This document shows positions 8,807-18,200 of a DNA stretch of 37,621 nucleotides, one piece after another (position 1 is the stretch's first letter; the number at the start of each line of letters is the position of its first letter). The position numbers and the translations under genes were made by a program. The notes below the pieces were generated by a model. The model made no database searches and was not told the origin of the DNA. It worked only from the letters and a program-made list of their open reading frames with translations. This DNA is from an uncultured Bacilli bacterium (lineage in GTDB: Bacteria > Bacillota_I > Bacilli_A > RF39 > UBA660): assembly GCA_947631035.1 (NCBI GenBank), contig CANRJW010000010.1, positions 1-37,621 of the forward strand, in the 5' to 3' direction.

Positions 8807-8812
8807 ATTATA
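8807..8812 (-). promoter_or_regulatory. Extended -10 promoter of mnmE
   Basis: On the minus strand TGTTATAAT gives TATAAT preceded by TGn. The -35 at 17 bases (TAATTT) is poor, as expected for an extended -10 promoter. A ribosome site AAGGAG follows before the ATG at 8785. Confidence 0.55.
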
Positions 8813-8843
8813 ACATAGAATTTAGAATAAATTAAATAATTTA

Positions 8844-8875
8844 AAAACCTACCGGTTTATTTATCAGTAGGTTTT
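8844..8875 (-). terminator. Terminator spanning the jag stop codon
   Basis: AAAACCTAC and GTAGGTTTT form a 9-bp stem. The 14-base loop contains the jag stop codon (8857-8859), and a T-rich tail follows on the minus strand. Confidence 0.75.
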
Positions 8876-9471
8876 ATTATGACATGACGATTCGGTTCTT
8901 CCCCTTCACTTATTGTGGTTACTCCTTTAAAATCTGTTAATACATTGTGAACAACTCTTCTTTCAAAGGAATTCATGTTTTCTAAAGAGGCTTCAACTTT
9001 GGTACTTCTCACTTCCCTAGCCACTTTTTTGGCTAAATATTCTAGATTCTTTATTCTTTTTTCTTTGTAATTTTCCACATCTAAGTAAAGGCTCATATAG
9101 AAATTATACTCATTTTGAATCTTTTGTTTTACAAGTGTTTCTAACGCTTTAAGGGTTTGCCCATTTTTACCAATTAAAATGGCATTATTATCCGCATACA
9201 TGGTGATATAAATTTTTCTTTCTCTTATCGAAGATTCAAATTGAACTTCTAATCCTAAATTGGTAATGACTTCTTTTAAGTATTCTTTTACCTTTTCGAC
9301 TAAATCAATAAGTGTGATGGCTTTTATTTTATAAACACTTGATTTAAATAAGCGTCCCGTCTTTTCTTCCTCGATATGATAAACGATTTCACTTTCACTC
9401 GCGTTTAATTTTTCAGTTGCAAGTTTAATTGCTTCTTCTTTTGTTTTGGCTTCTAATACTACTTCATTCAT
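8857..9471 (-). CDS. jag: RNA-binding protein Jag/KhpB
   Basis: Three-domain RNA-binding protein that partners with KhpA in related bacteria and is usually encoded after yidC. The Jag_N domain covers about 1-50 (VLEAKTKEEAIKLATEKL), the KH domain contains IGKNGQTLKAL near residue 100, and the C-terminal R3H domain has FERRVVHNVL and EPNRHVII. The 204 residues match the short Firmicutes form. Two bases separate it from yidC, so the two are co-translated. Confidence 0.95.
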   Translation of the reverse strand: MNEVVLEAKTKEEAIKLATEKLNASESEIVYHIEEEKTGRLFKSSVYKIKAITLIDLVEKVKEYLKEVITNLGLEVQFESSIRERKIYITMYADNNAILIGKNGQTLKALETLVKQKIQNEYNFYMSLYLDVENYKEKRIKNLEYLAKKVAREVRSTKVEASLENMNSFERRVVHNVLTDFKGVTTISEGEEPNRHVIIKPTDK

Positions 9472-9473
9472 TT

Positions 9474-10430
9474 TTATTTACCTCTCTTCTTACCACTTTC
9501 TCTTAATTTCTTAAATATTATATTTTGAATCACCGCAAATCCATTGGTTACCACCCAATATAGCGCAATGGCTGTTGGTAAACTAAAGGATGCGATGGAA
9601 ATCATAATAATCATAAATTTTAAGGTAAATTGCATTTGGCGTTCCATTTCACTGTTGCCACTTTGAGCACTCATAGCATTTTTGAAAGAAAAATAGGTTG
9701 AGGCAATAATCAAAACTAATAAAGCAATATATATATATTTTCCTTGACTTAATCCCACTAAGGGAGTCATACCAAGTTTCATACCAAATAAACTATCTTC
9801 AAATATGGCAGGAACTCGATTGATGGCTTGTAAGAAAGCAAAGAATAACGGCAACTGGATAAAAGCTATTAAACATCCTGAAACGGGATTAATTTTATAT
9901 TTTTTATAGACCATCATGGTTTCTTGGCTTTTCATCATCATGGAATCCGTATCCGTTCTACCCGCATATTTTCTTTCGATTTTGGCTATCTCTGGTTGCG
10001 CTTTTTTCATATTTTCTGATTGATCCATACTTTTTTTAGAGAATGGTAATAAAATAAGTCTTATTCCTAAACCAATTAACATAACAGATACTCCATAATT
10101 ATGAAGAAGTATTCCGACTTTTAATATTAACCAAGCAATCGGTTTTACAAAAATAGATTCCCATAAACTATGGTACTTAATATCATTTGGTTTAAAGGCT
10201 TCACAAGTTGGTAAATCTTCTAGTTTCGTAATTAATTGGTCATTATATTTTAAATAAACATCGTATAAATCTTGTTCTTTTGGCTTACAAAGAATATTAT
10301 TTTGTAAACTTTGACCCGTTTGTTCATACGTAACAATGGTTTTATCTTCTTTCAGATAAGTCTTGTTTCCACAACCCGTTGTTAGAGTTAAAATCATGAT
10401 TAGTAATAGTATTATTTTTTTTGTTTTCAT
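9474..10430 (-). CDS. yidC: Membrane protein insertase YidC (lipoprotein form)
   Basis: Inserts and folds membrane proteins, alone or with SecYEG; B. subtilis homologues are SpoIIIJ and YqjG. A lipoprotein signal peptide ends in LTTGC, so Cys20 is the predicted lipidated residue. About 80 extracellular residues follow before the first core segment (GVSVMLIGLGIRLILLPF), which holds the conserved Arg of the hydrophilic groove. Five transmembrane segments and a basic C-terminal tail are visible. The start overlaps the rnpA stop by four bases. Length 318 is slightly long for the Gram-positive form because of the extracellular N-terminal part with two Cys. Confidence 0.95.
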   Translation of the reverse strand: MKTKKIILLLIMILTLTTGCGNKTYLKEDKTIVTYEQTGQSLQNNILCKPKEQDLYDVYLKYNDQLITKLEDLPTCEAFKPNDIKYHSLWESIFVKPIAWLILKVGILLHNYGVSVMLIGLGIRLILLPFSKKSMDQSENMKKAQPEIAKIERKYAGRTDTDSMMMKSQETMMVYKKYKINPVSGCLIAFIQLPLFFAFLQAINRVPAIFEDSLFGMKLGMTPLVGLSQGKYIYIALLVLIIASTYFSFKNAMSAQSGNSEMERQMQFTLKFMIIMISIASFSLPTAIALYWVVTNGFAVIQNIIFKKLRESGKKRGK

Positions 10431-10753
10431 AGAATCTCCTTTATTAAATTTTCTAAAGACTTCTTCATTTCTTGAAAAGATATGGTTTTACATCCTTTCT
10501 TTATCATTATAATATAATCATTATAATTTTTAAAGTTTTGTTTTAAACTATCCACAATTGCTTTGGTTTGCCTTTTTAATTTATTTCTTTCTACTGCGGT
10601 ACCTACTTTTTTGCTAATAGCAAATCCAAAATGGGGAGACATTTCTTCTTTTTTCCTTATATATAAAGTGTAATTTGAATTTTTTACATAAGGACAATTG
10701 TTGATAATATGGTTAAATTCAATTTTTGATTTTACTATTTCTCTTTTTTTCAT
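10427..10753 (-). CDS. rnpA: Ribonuclease P protein component
   Basis: Protein subunit of RNase P, which trims the 5' end of pre-tRNA together with the rnpB RNA. The 108 residues contain the family RNR-type motif GTAVERNKLKRQTK and the upstream FGFAISKK. It lies between rpmH and yidC as in nearly all bacteria. A ribosome site AAGGAAGG precedes the ATG. A hairpin between rpmH and rnpA probably lowers its expression relative to rpmH. Confidence 0.95.
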   Translation of the reverse strand: MKKREIVKSKIEFNHIINNCPYVKNSNYTLYIRKKEEMSPHFGFAISKKVGTAVERNKLKRQTKAIVDSLKQNFKNYNDYIIMIKKGCKTISFQEMKKSLENLIKEIL

Positions 10754-10784
10754 ATTTAACCTTCCTTAATATAAAATAGCAAAA

Positions 10785-10803
10785 AAACCACGTACTGTGG
10801 TTT
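10785..10803 (-). terminator. Attenuator-like hairpin between rpmH and rnpA
   Basis: AAACCAC and GTGGTTT form a 7-bp stem with a 5-base loop, followed on the minus strand by a T run. The stem begins inside the rpmH stop codon. It probably terminates part of the transcription coming from the rpmH promoter. Confidence 0.65.
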
Positions 10804-10930
10804 ACTTCGTAATTAAATTTTTACGACCTTTTTTTCTTCTATTTTTTAAAATTTTTGTTTCTTTACGTGCAAAAAATCCATGTTTTTTCGCTTTTTTTCT
10901 TTTGTTTGGTTGATAAGTACCTATTTTCAT
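10802..10930 (-). CDS. rpmH: Ribosomal protein bL34 (short variant)
   Basis: The 42-residue product starts MKIGTYQPNKRKKAKKHGFF and is very basic, as expected for bL34 of the large ribosomal subunit. It has one extra residue before TYQP. It lacks the usual NGR of the family's TKNGRxVL stretch: it reads TKILKNRRKKGRK. The start has a strong Shine-Dalgarno (AAAGGAGG). It is the first gene of the rpmH-rnpA-yidC-jag operon leaving oriC leftward. Confidence 0.95.
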   Translation of the reverse strand: MKIGTYQPNKRKKAKKHGFFARKETKILKNRRKKGRKNLITK

Positions 10931-10960
10931 AATCGTCTCCTCCTTTAATAAAGCCACTTT

Positions 10961-10990
10961 ATTATAATATTTCTTTTAAAACCTTGTCAA
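10961..10990 (-). promoter_or_regulatory. Promoter of the rpmH operon
   Basis: Minus-strand TTGACA (10985-10990), an 18-base spacer and TATAAT (10961-10966) lie directly upstream of the rpmH ribosome site. Both hexamers are perfect, fitting a highly expressed ribosomal protein gene. Confidence 0.85.
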
Positions 10991-11102
10991 GAAATAATCA
11001 TAAATCCCCTAAAATTTTATATTCTTTAAGACTCTCAAATATTAATCCGATAGTTTAAAAAGTTTTAATTTTTATTTTGCATTAACTTTTCTATTTACTT
11101 GG

Positions 11103-11335
11103 TTATTCACTTTAGATGTTCATAGAAAAAGATATTTTTTGGTAAAAAGGAAAGTCCCATTTCTTTTGTGCATAATTTTTCTGAGGAGTTTAGGGGATGT
11201 TTTTAGCTTATTCACATAAAAAACAGAATGTGCATAACTTCTATAAACAAGTGAATACTTTTTTACAAAAAAATTGTGAATAATGTTGATAATCTTCAAA
11301 AACTTAGTTATTATAAGGAAAACTCTTGTGGATAA
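11103..11335. other. oriC left part: DnaA-box cluster upstream of dnaA
   Basis: The 505-base gap between rpmH and dnaA has no gene. It holds DnaA boxes: TTATTCACT at 11103-11111 (+), TTATGCACA at 11167-11175 (-), TTATTCACA at 11208-11216 (+), TTATGCACA at 11229-11237 (-), TTATTCACA at 11275-11283 (-) and a perfect TTATCCACA at 11327-11335 (-). Gene orientation switches here from leftward to rightward, as expected at an origin. Confidence 0.85.
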
Positions 11336-11347
11336 GTTGTTTATAAC

Positions 11348-11397
11348 TTTTGGAATTCATTTTTCTACTTTTCATTCCAAAATTATTGAGATAAAAT
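11348..11397 (+). promoter_or_regulatory. dnaA promoter with overlapping inverted repeat
   Basis: TTTTCA (11369-11374) is 17 bases from TAAAAT (11392-11397). A perfect 9-bp inverted repeat, TTTTGGAAT (11348-11356) and ATTCCAAAA (11374-11382), straddles the -35. The perfect DnaA box at 11327-11335 is just upstream, which would allow DnaA autoregulation. Confidence 0.6.
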
Positions 11398-11441
11398 GAA
11401 GATACAGAAGGTAGCAGAGAGTGGGGTGAGGTAATTTGCTA

Positions 11442-12809
11442 ATGGAAAAACAGGAGGTATGGACTAATTTTCTAAATTCAATTAAAAATGAAATTAGTTC
11501 CGTTTCCTATAGTGCATGGTTTAATGACTTAAAATTAATTCAAATGGAAAATAATTCCATCACCATCCAAGTTCCTATGGAAATCCATAAAAAGATATTA
11601 GGGGATACCTATTATAATATGATAGATGAAACCTTATATAAAATCACCGGTATTAATTATGATATTAACTTTGTTTTAGAAGAGGAAATCGAAAAACAAG
11701 TAGAAGTTCTTCCGAATCTAGAAGAAAAGAAAGAAATAGAAAATGAAAAAACAGAAGAATTGTGGATAAGTAATTTAAAACCAGAGCTTAATTTTGATAC
11801 ATTTATAGTAGGGGAGACAAATCAACTGGCTAAAGTAAGTGGTATGGCGGTTGCTGAAGCTCCAGGAAAAATTTATAATCCTTTATTTATCTATGGTAAA
11901 AGTGGGATTGGTAAAACACATTTGATGCAAGCGATTGGAAATTTTATAGCAGACAATACCCATTTAAAAGTTTTATATACAACTTGTGATATGTTTATGA
12001 ATGATTATATTGGAATTATGGGAAAGGATAAGGGAAAGGAAGCTATTGATTATTCTAATAACTTTAAAAATAAATATCGTAATGTTGATGTTTTAATTAT
12101 TGACGATATTCAGTATTTAGTAGGGGCAGAAAAATCACAAGAAGAATTTTTCCATACTTTCCAAGCTTTACATCAAGCAAATAAACAAATCATTATTAGT
12201 TCTGATAAAAGTCCCAATGATTTAAAGAAAATAGAGGAGAGGTTAAAAAGTCGTTTTTTGTGGGGTTTAACCGTTAATATCGATCCTCCAGAATTTGATT
12301 TAAGATGCCGTATTCTAAAACAAAAGTTAAAAGGCATGAGCATTGAACATATGGTAGAGGACGATGTCATTGAGTTTATCGCCAATAATTGTCAGAATGA
12401 TGTACGATTCTTAGAAAGCACTTTAAGAAGACTTATGGCTTATACGGCGATGGTTGTTCCAGAAAAAATTGATTTAGCTTTTGCTAATGAAGCCTTAAAA
12501 GATTACTTAAATGTGAATATCTACTCAGAAAATACCATTGAAAATATTCAACAAGTGGTAGCGGACTACTATCATATTACGGTGGAAGATTTAAAAGGGA
12601 AGAAAAGAAGTAATCCCATTGCTATTCCAAGAATGATTGCGATGTATTTATCTCGAATGCTTACCGAAGAAACCTTCCCACGGATAGGCTTTGAATTTGG
12701 AGGTAAAGACCATTCTACCGTTATCCATGCTTATGAAAAAATCAATAAAGAATTAAAAGAGAATAAAAAGTTACAGCAAGAAGTTCAGGAAATAAAAAAT
12801 AAATTGTAA
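11442..12809 (+). CDS. dnaA: Chromosomal replication initiator DnaA
   Basis: Binds DnaA boxes, oligomerises with ATP and melts oriC. The N-terminal DnaB/SirA-binding domain, a charged linker (about 80-110), the AAA+ domain (Walker A GKSGIGKT at 152-159, Walker B LIIDDIQYL near 220) and the C-terminal box-binding domain with GGKDHSTVIHA are all present. I chose ATG 11442 because GAGGT lies nine bases upstream. An in-frame TTG at 11436 is only three bases from that site. A perfect DnaA box (11761-11769, -) lies inside the gene. Confidence 0.95.
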   Translation: MEKQEVWTNFLNSIKNEISSVSYSAWFNDLKLIQMENNSITIQVPMEIHKKILGDTYYNMIDETLYKITGINYDINFVLEEEIEKQVEVLPNLEEKKEIENEKTEELWISNLKPELNFDTFIVGETNQLAKVSGMAVAEAPGKIYNPLFIYGKSGIGKTHLMQAIGNFIADNTHLKVLYTTCDMFMNDYIGIMGKDKGKEAIDYSNNFKNKYRNVDVLIIDDIQYLVGAEKSQEEFFHTFQALHQANKQIIISSDKSPNDLKKIEERLKSRFLWGLTVNIDPPEFDLRCRILKQKLKGMSIEHMVEDDVIEFIANNCQNDVRFLESTLRRLMAYTAMVVPEKIDLAFANEALKDYLNVNIYSENTIENIQQVVADYYHITVEDLKGKKRSNPIAIPRMIAMYLSRMLTEETFPRIGFEFGGKDHSTVIHAYEKINKELKENKKLQQEVQEIKNKL

Positions 12810-12838
12810 TGTGGAAAACAAGAGGCTTTTCTTCTTAG

Positions 12839-12908
12839 TTATTCACAAGAAAAAACTTGATTTTCTAAGATAAATAAAGACATTGCTTACTTATCAACTT
12901 TATCCACA
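12839..12908. other. oriC right part: DnaA boxes between dnaA and dnaN
   Basis: TTATTCACA (12839-12847) and a perfect TTATCCACA (12900-12908), both on +, flank a short region. An AT-only stretch (12909-12937) follows and is a plausible unwinding element. Together with the upstream cluster this gives a bipartite origin like that of B. subtilis. Confidence 0.75.
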
Positions 12909-12909
12909 C

Positions 12910-12915
12910 TATAAT
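12910..12915 (+). promoter_or_regulatory. Possible dnaN -10 element next to a DnaA box
   Basis: TATAAT directly follows the perfect DnaA box 12900-12908. The -35 at 17 bases (TTACTT) is weak. If used, the DnaA box would sit in the promoter spacer and DnaA could block or modulate dnaN. Confidence 0.4.
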
Positions 12916-12955
12916 AAACATAATAAAAAAAATAAAAAAGAAAGAAGGAAAAATT

Positions 12956-14074
12956 ATGAAATTTACAATTGATAAAAATATTTTATTAGAAAGTTTAACC
13001 AACGTATCCAAAGCCATCTCAACCAAAAATGTTATTCCTGTTTTAAACGGTATTAAATTTGAATTAACGGAAAAAGGATTATCTTTAACAGCAAGTGATA
13101 GTGAACTTACAATTAATTCTATTATTGATGCTAAAGAAATTAAACATATTGAAAGTACAGGAACTATTATTATTCAAAGTAAGTTTTTATTAGATATTAT
13201 AAGAAAATTACCGAGTGATGTTATTGACTTTGAAATGGTGGATAACTTAAAGGTACGTATTTATACAGAAAATGCCCAATTTAATTTGAATTGTTTAGAT
13301 GCAAACGATTATCCTAATTTAAAGATGGAGGAACATAAAGATCCTATTCTTTTAAAGGGAGATGTTTTAAAATCATTGATTAATCAAACAGCTTTTGCAA
13401 TATCAACTCAAGAATTAAGGCCATTACTTACCGGTATTAATATGACAATCACAGGAGATTCTCTATTATTTATTGCTACTGATTCTTATCGACTAGCAAA
13501 AAAGAATGTCAAATTATCCACTCCAGTTGAAACGGATGTCAATATTGTTCTTCCCGGAAAAAATATTTTGGAATTAGAAAAAATTATTACCGATGAAGAA
13601 ATGATAGAAGTTCATATCTTTAATAATAAAGTTTTATTTAAGTATAAAAATATTAAATTTCAAACCAATTTATTATCAGGAAGTTATCCTAATACGTCTA
13701 ATTTAATTCCAAATGAATATGGAATTATTGTCAAAGTGAATAAAAGTGATTTAATGGCAAGTGTTGATCGAGCTGCTTTATTAACACAAGGAAAAGATAA
13801 GAATATTATTAAGATGCAACTAAATAATAAAGTGATGCTTATTACTTCTTATGCTTCTGAAATAGGGAAAGTAGAAGAAAAATTAGTAGTGGATACAGAT
13901 GAGAGTTCTGTCATTGATATTTCTTTTAGTTCTAAATATATGTTGGAAGCGTTAAGAACCATTGAAGAAGAGGAAATCTTGCTTCTTATGACTGACGATG
14001 TTAAACCAATTGTATTAAAATCTGTAACAGACGAATCTTTAATTCAATTAATTTTACCAATTAAAACTTACTAA
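12956..14074 (+). CDS. dnaN: DNA polymerase III beta subunit (sliding clamp)
   Basis: Ring clamp that tethers the replicative polymerase. The 372 residues cover the three clamp folds; MKFTIDKNILLESL at the start, LDANDYPNL in the middle and the C-terminal LILPIKTY are typical. It starts 146 bases after dnaA with ribosome site GAAGGA. A weak hairpin (ACTAA/TTAGT) follows the stop, so comK may be partly separated from it. Confidence 0.97.
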   Translation: MKFTIDKNILLESLTNVSKAISTKNVIPVLNGIKFELTEKGLSLTASDSELTINSIIDAKEIKHIESTGTIIIQSKFLLDIIRKLPSDVIDFEMVDNLKVRIYTENAQFNLNCLDANDYPNLKMEEHKDPILLKGDVLKSLINQTAFAISTQELRPLLTGINMTITGDSLLFIATDSYRLAKKNVKLSTPVETDVNIVLPGKNILELEKIITDEEMIEVHIFNNKVLFKYKNIKFQTNLLSGSYPNTSNLIPNEYGIIVKVNKSDLMASVDRAALLTQGKDKNIIKMQLNNKVMLITSYASEIGKVEEKLVVDTDESSVIDISFSSKYMLEALRTIEEEEILLLMTDDVKPIVLKSVTDESLIQLILPIKTY

Positions 14075-14097
14075 TTTTTAGTAGTTTCTTTCATTTT

Positions 14098-14103
14098 TTG
14101 ACA
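14098..14103 (+). promoter_or_regulatory. Possible -35 of a comK promoter
   Basis: A perfect TTGACA lies 60 bases upstream of the comK start. No clear -10 is found at 16-18 bases, so the promoter may need an activator or may not be real. I found no AAAA-N5-TTTT ComK box pair here. Confidence 0.3.
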
Positions 14104-14163
14104 AATTTTTCACTTTTTACCTGTTACCATAACAAACAATTTAGAAACAGGGGAGGTGAAGAA

Positions 14164-14631
14164 ATGGGACAACATTATGAAATTAATAATAAAACAATTG
14201 CGCTTTATGGAATGACAAATAAAACTAGGGTTTATGAAGAAGATAAGAGTTTTATTGTGGATAAACCAGCAACAACCATTATGGAAGAAAGTTGTTCTTA
14301 TTTTGGAAGTTCACTAGAAGGAAGAAAAAAGGGAACTGAAAATTTAATAGGTGTTAGTTATAAAGCTCCTATTATTGTGGAAGAATCAAATTTATTAATC
14401 TTTTTTCCTACGTCTAGTCCAAAAGGGGATGATTGTTCTTGGATTCGAAGTGATAAAGTAGATCGTTTTTATTATAAAAATAATCATTTAGTGTTGGAAT
14501 TTAAAAATGGCTATAAAATTTTTTTAAAAGTTTCTTATGAAATGATGAATAAGCAAATTTTAAGGGCTACTCGTTTAGAACATGTGTTAAATGATCGAAA
14601 GAATCAAATTATAACTACTAAGAAAAAGTAG
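14164..14631 (+). CDS. comK: ComK-family competence transcription factor
   Basis: The 155-residue product matches ComK, the DNA-uptake master regulator of Bacillus. CSYFGSSLEGRKKGT corresponds to the ComK core CRFFGSSYAGRKAGT. It is followed by SYKAPIIVEESN, a FFPTSSP motif, CSWI, and a C-terminal RATRLEHVLNDR. The start is ATG 14164, with GGGGAGGTG five to six bases upstream; an open frame extends further up but has no such site. B. subtilis ComK is about 192 residues; this one lacks most of the C-terminal tail that is used for ClpC/MecA control there. It lies between dnaN and recF, where Bacillus has the S4-domain gene yaaA. A perfect DnaA box (14256-14264, -) lies inside the gene. The competence role is inferred. 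Confidence 0.85.
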   Translation: MGQHYEINNKTIALYGMTNKTRVYEEDKSFIVDKPATTIMEESCSYFGSSLEGRKKGTENLIGVSYKAPIIVEESNLLIFFPTSSPKGDDCSWIRSDKVDRFYYKNNHLVLEFKNGYKIFLKVSYEMMNKQILRATRLEHVLNDRKNQIITTKKK

Positions 14632-14638
14632 TTTTTTT
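14613..14638 (+). terminator. Terminator containing the comK stop codon
   Basis: AACTACT (14613-14619) and AGTAGTT (14627-14633) form a 7-bp stem followed by T6. The comK stop TAG (14629-14631) is in the 3' arm. Confidence 0.8.
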
Positions 14639-14690
14639 CTTGTTTTGGTTAAAAATAATAGTAATTGAAATGAATGTAGAGGTTAGTAAA

Positions 14691-15052
14691 ATGTTTTTTA
14701 CTTGGTCTTTTCTTCTTTGGGTTAGTGGGATGTACTTCTAATGTATCAGAGATGGAAAGAGAAGAGAATAACTATGCGAGTTATCAACAGTTTGCAGAAT
14801 TTTTCTATAGAAAAGGATGCATTAGTAAAATTTAATGCTTTTTATGGGAAATCTTTTAGTATTCTTGATTATGCTTTAGGAAGCAAACCTGTTGGAATTA
14901 TCGCTAAATCGCTTCTTAGTCTTTATGTTTTAAAATACGATGGAAAAACGAGTTAAGAAGAGATTTTAAAAGCAAAAGTTTATGATGTAACAAACAACTC
15001 TATAGTTTTTCAATATCAAAATGAATATGTTTTGTTTGAAAGAGCCTTATAA
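14691..15052 (+). pseudogene. Decayed lipoprotein gene
   Basis: Pieces in different frames join into one small lipoprotein. A hydrophobic start from ATG 14691 is followed, after a frameshift near 14730, by a lipobox-like SGCTSN. Then comes EMEREENNYASYQQFAEFFYRKG. After a second frameshift near 14815 follows DALVKFNAFYGKSFSI. An in-frame TAA (14954-14956) interrupts the last part, which continues EEILKAKVYDV to a final stop at 15052. Several lesions make sequencing error unlikely as the only cause. I do not recognise the family. No intact copy is present in the window. Confidence 0.7.
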
Positions 15053-15076
15053 TTGTTTATTTTTGTTTAAAAAATG

Positions 15077-15138
15077 TTTAAAATGGTCTTAAATTATGTT
15101 ATAATTTGAATAGGTATAGGAGTACATAAATACCTATT
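15077..15138 (+). promoter_or_regulatory. recF-gyrB-gyrA promoter and leader hairpin
   Basis: TTTAAA (15077-15082) is 17 bases from TATAAT (15100-15105), which is preceded by TGT to make an extended -10. From about the transcription start, AATAGGTA (15109-15116) and TACCTATT (15131-15138) form a perfect 8-bp stem with a 14-base loop. A T-rich stretch follows, so the stem could act as an attenuator or an RNA-stability element. Confidence 0.6.
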
Positions 15139-15170
15139 ATTTTTATATACGGGCGTAAAAGAGGCAAAAT

Positions 15171-16262
15171 ATGCAAATACAGGAATTGAAATTACTAAAT
15201 TTTCGGAATTATGAAAAGGTTATGGTTTCTTTTAAGGATCATATTAATATTATTTATGGGAAAAACGGAAGTGGAAAAACCAATTTAGTAGAGGCAATTT
15301 ATGTACTTGCCTTATCAAGGTCTTTTAAACAAACCAATGATAAAACTTTAATCCGAAATGATGCCGATTTAACTAAAATAGAGGGACGTATTCAAAATAA
15401 GTATCAAAATACTTATAAAGTTATTTTGACTCCTGAAGGAAAGAAAGTCAAAATTGATAACAATAAAATTACGAAAATAAGTGATTATATTTCCAAAATT
15501 AATATTGTTTTGTTTAATCCTAATGATTTAAGAATGGTTAAAGATACACCCAGTATAAGAAGAAAATACTTAAATATTGCTATATCTCAATTGAATGTAG
15601 AATATTTAAGGGAGCTCAATCAATACAATAAGCTAATTAAAACAAGGAATGCTTATTTAAAGAGAATGTACTTAAATGGCAATTCTTTGGAAACTTATTT
15701 GGATGTGATAACAGAAAAGATGGTGGATATTGGTTTATCTCTTTATGAGAAAAGAAAAAACTATCTATCTGCTATGAATTCTTTTTTAAAAGGGTTTTAT
15801 AAAACGATTGCTACAGATGGTGAGTTAGAGGTTCGGTATAGTAGTGATTATACGAATAAAAGTAAAAAGGAATTATTGCAAATTTATAAAAAAAATTTGA
15901 GTAAAGATTTAACTTTTGGCAAGACCAATTTTGGAGTTCACCACGACGATTTAGAGTTTTATTTGAATGGCTATTTATTAAAGGATTATGGTAGTGAAGG
16001 ACAACAGAAAAATGCCGTTATTTCTTGGAAATTTAGTGAAATTGAGATTATTGAGCAAGAAAAAGGTGTAACGCCTATTCTTATATTAGACGATTTGTTT
16101 AGTGAGTTGGATGTTGAGAAGATTGCTAATATTTTTAAGTTGATTGAAAAAGATATGCAGACTTTTATAACAACAACGGAGATTAGTAAAGTGGAATCTT
16201 TACTAGACAATCAAGATTATAAAAAGATATATGTCGAAAATGGTAAAATAGAGGAGGTTTAG
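15171..16262 (+). CDS. recF: DNA replication and repair protein RecF
   Basis: SMC-like ATPase of the RecFOR pathway that loads RecA at gaps. Walker A GKNGSGKT is at 30-37, the ABC signature lies in YGSEGQQKN near 275, and Walker B is LILDDLFSELD near 310. The 363 residues match the family. Three bases separate it from gyrB, so recF, gyrB and gyrA form one operon. Confidence 0.97.
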   Translation: MQIQELKLLNFRNYEKVMVSFKDHINIIYGKNGSGKTNLVEAIYVLALSRSFKQTNDKTLIRNDADLTKIEGRIQNKYQNTYKVILTPEGKKVKIDNNKITKISDYISKINIVLFNPNDLRMVKDTPSIRRKYLNIAISQLNVEYLRELNQYNKLIKTRNAYLKRMYLNGNSLETYLDVITEKMVDIGLSLYEKRKNYLSAMNSFLKGFYKTIATDGELEVRYSSDYTNKSKKELLQIYKKNLSKDLTFGKTNFGVHHDDLEFYLNGYLLKDYGSEGQQKNAVISWKFSEIEIIEQEKGVTPILILDDLFSELDVEKIANIFKLIEKDMQTFITTTEISKVESLLDNQDYKKIYVENGKIEEV

Positions 16263-18188
<1,926 letters not shown>

Positions 18189-18200
18189 GAGGTGAAAGGT

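Noticed and set aside
11436-11441. TTG as the dnaA start
   Set aside because: Only three bases from the Shine-Dalgarno; ATG 11442 has normal spacing.
12909-12937. DnaA-trio elements after the dnaN-side box
   Set aside because: The opposite strand starts with one GAT-like triplet but the following ones do not fit the trio pattern well enough.
14040-14163. ComK boxes (AAAA-N5-TTTT) for comK autoregulation
   Set aside because: Only spacings other than five bases were found; A/T runs are too common here to count.
14741-14956. 71-codon frame as a separate gene
   Set aside because: It is one fragment of the decayed lipoprotein; its first part is out of frame with the real signal peptide and lipobox.
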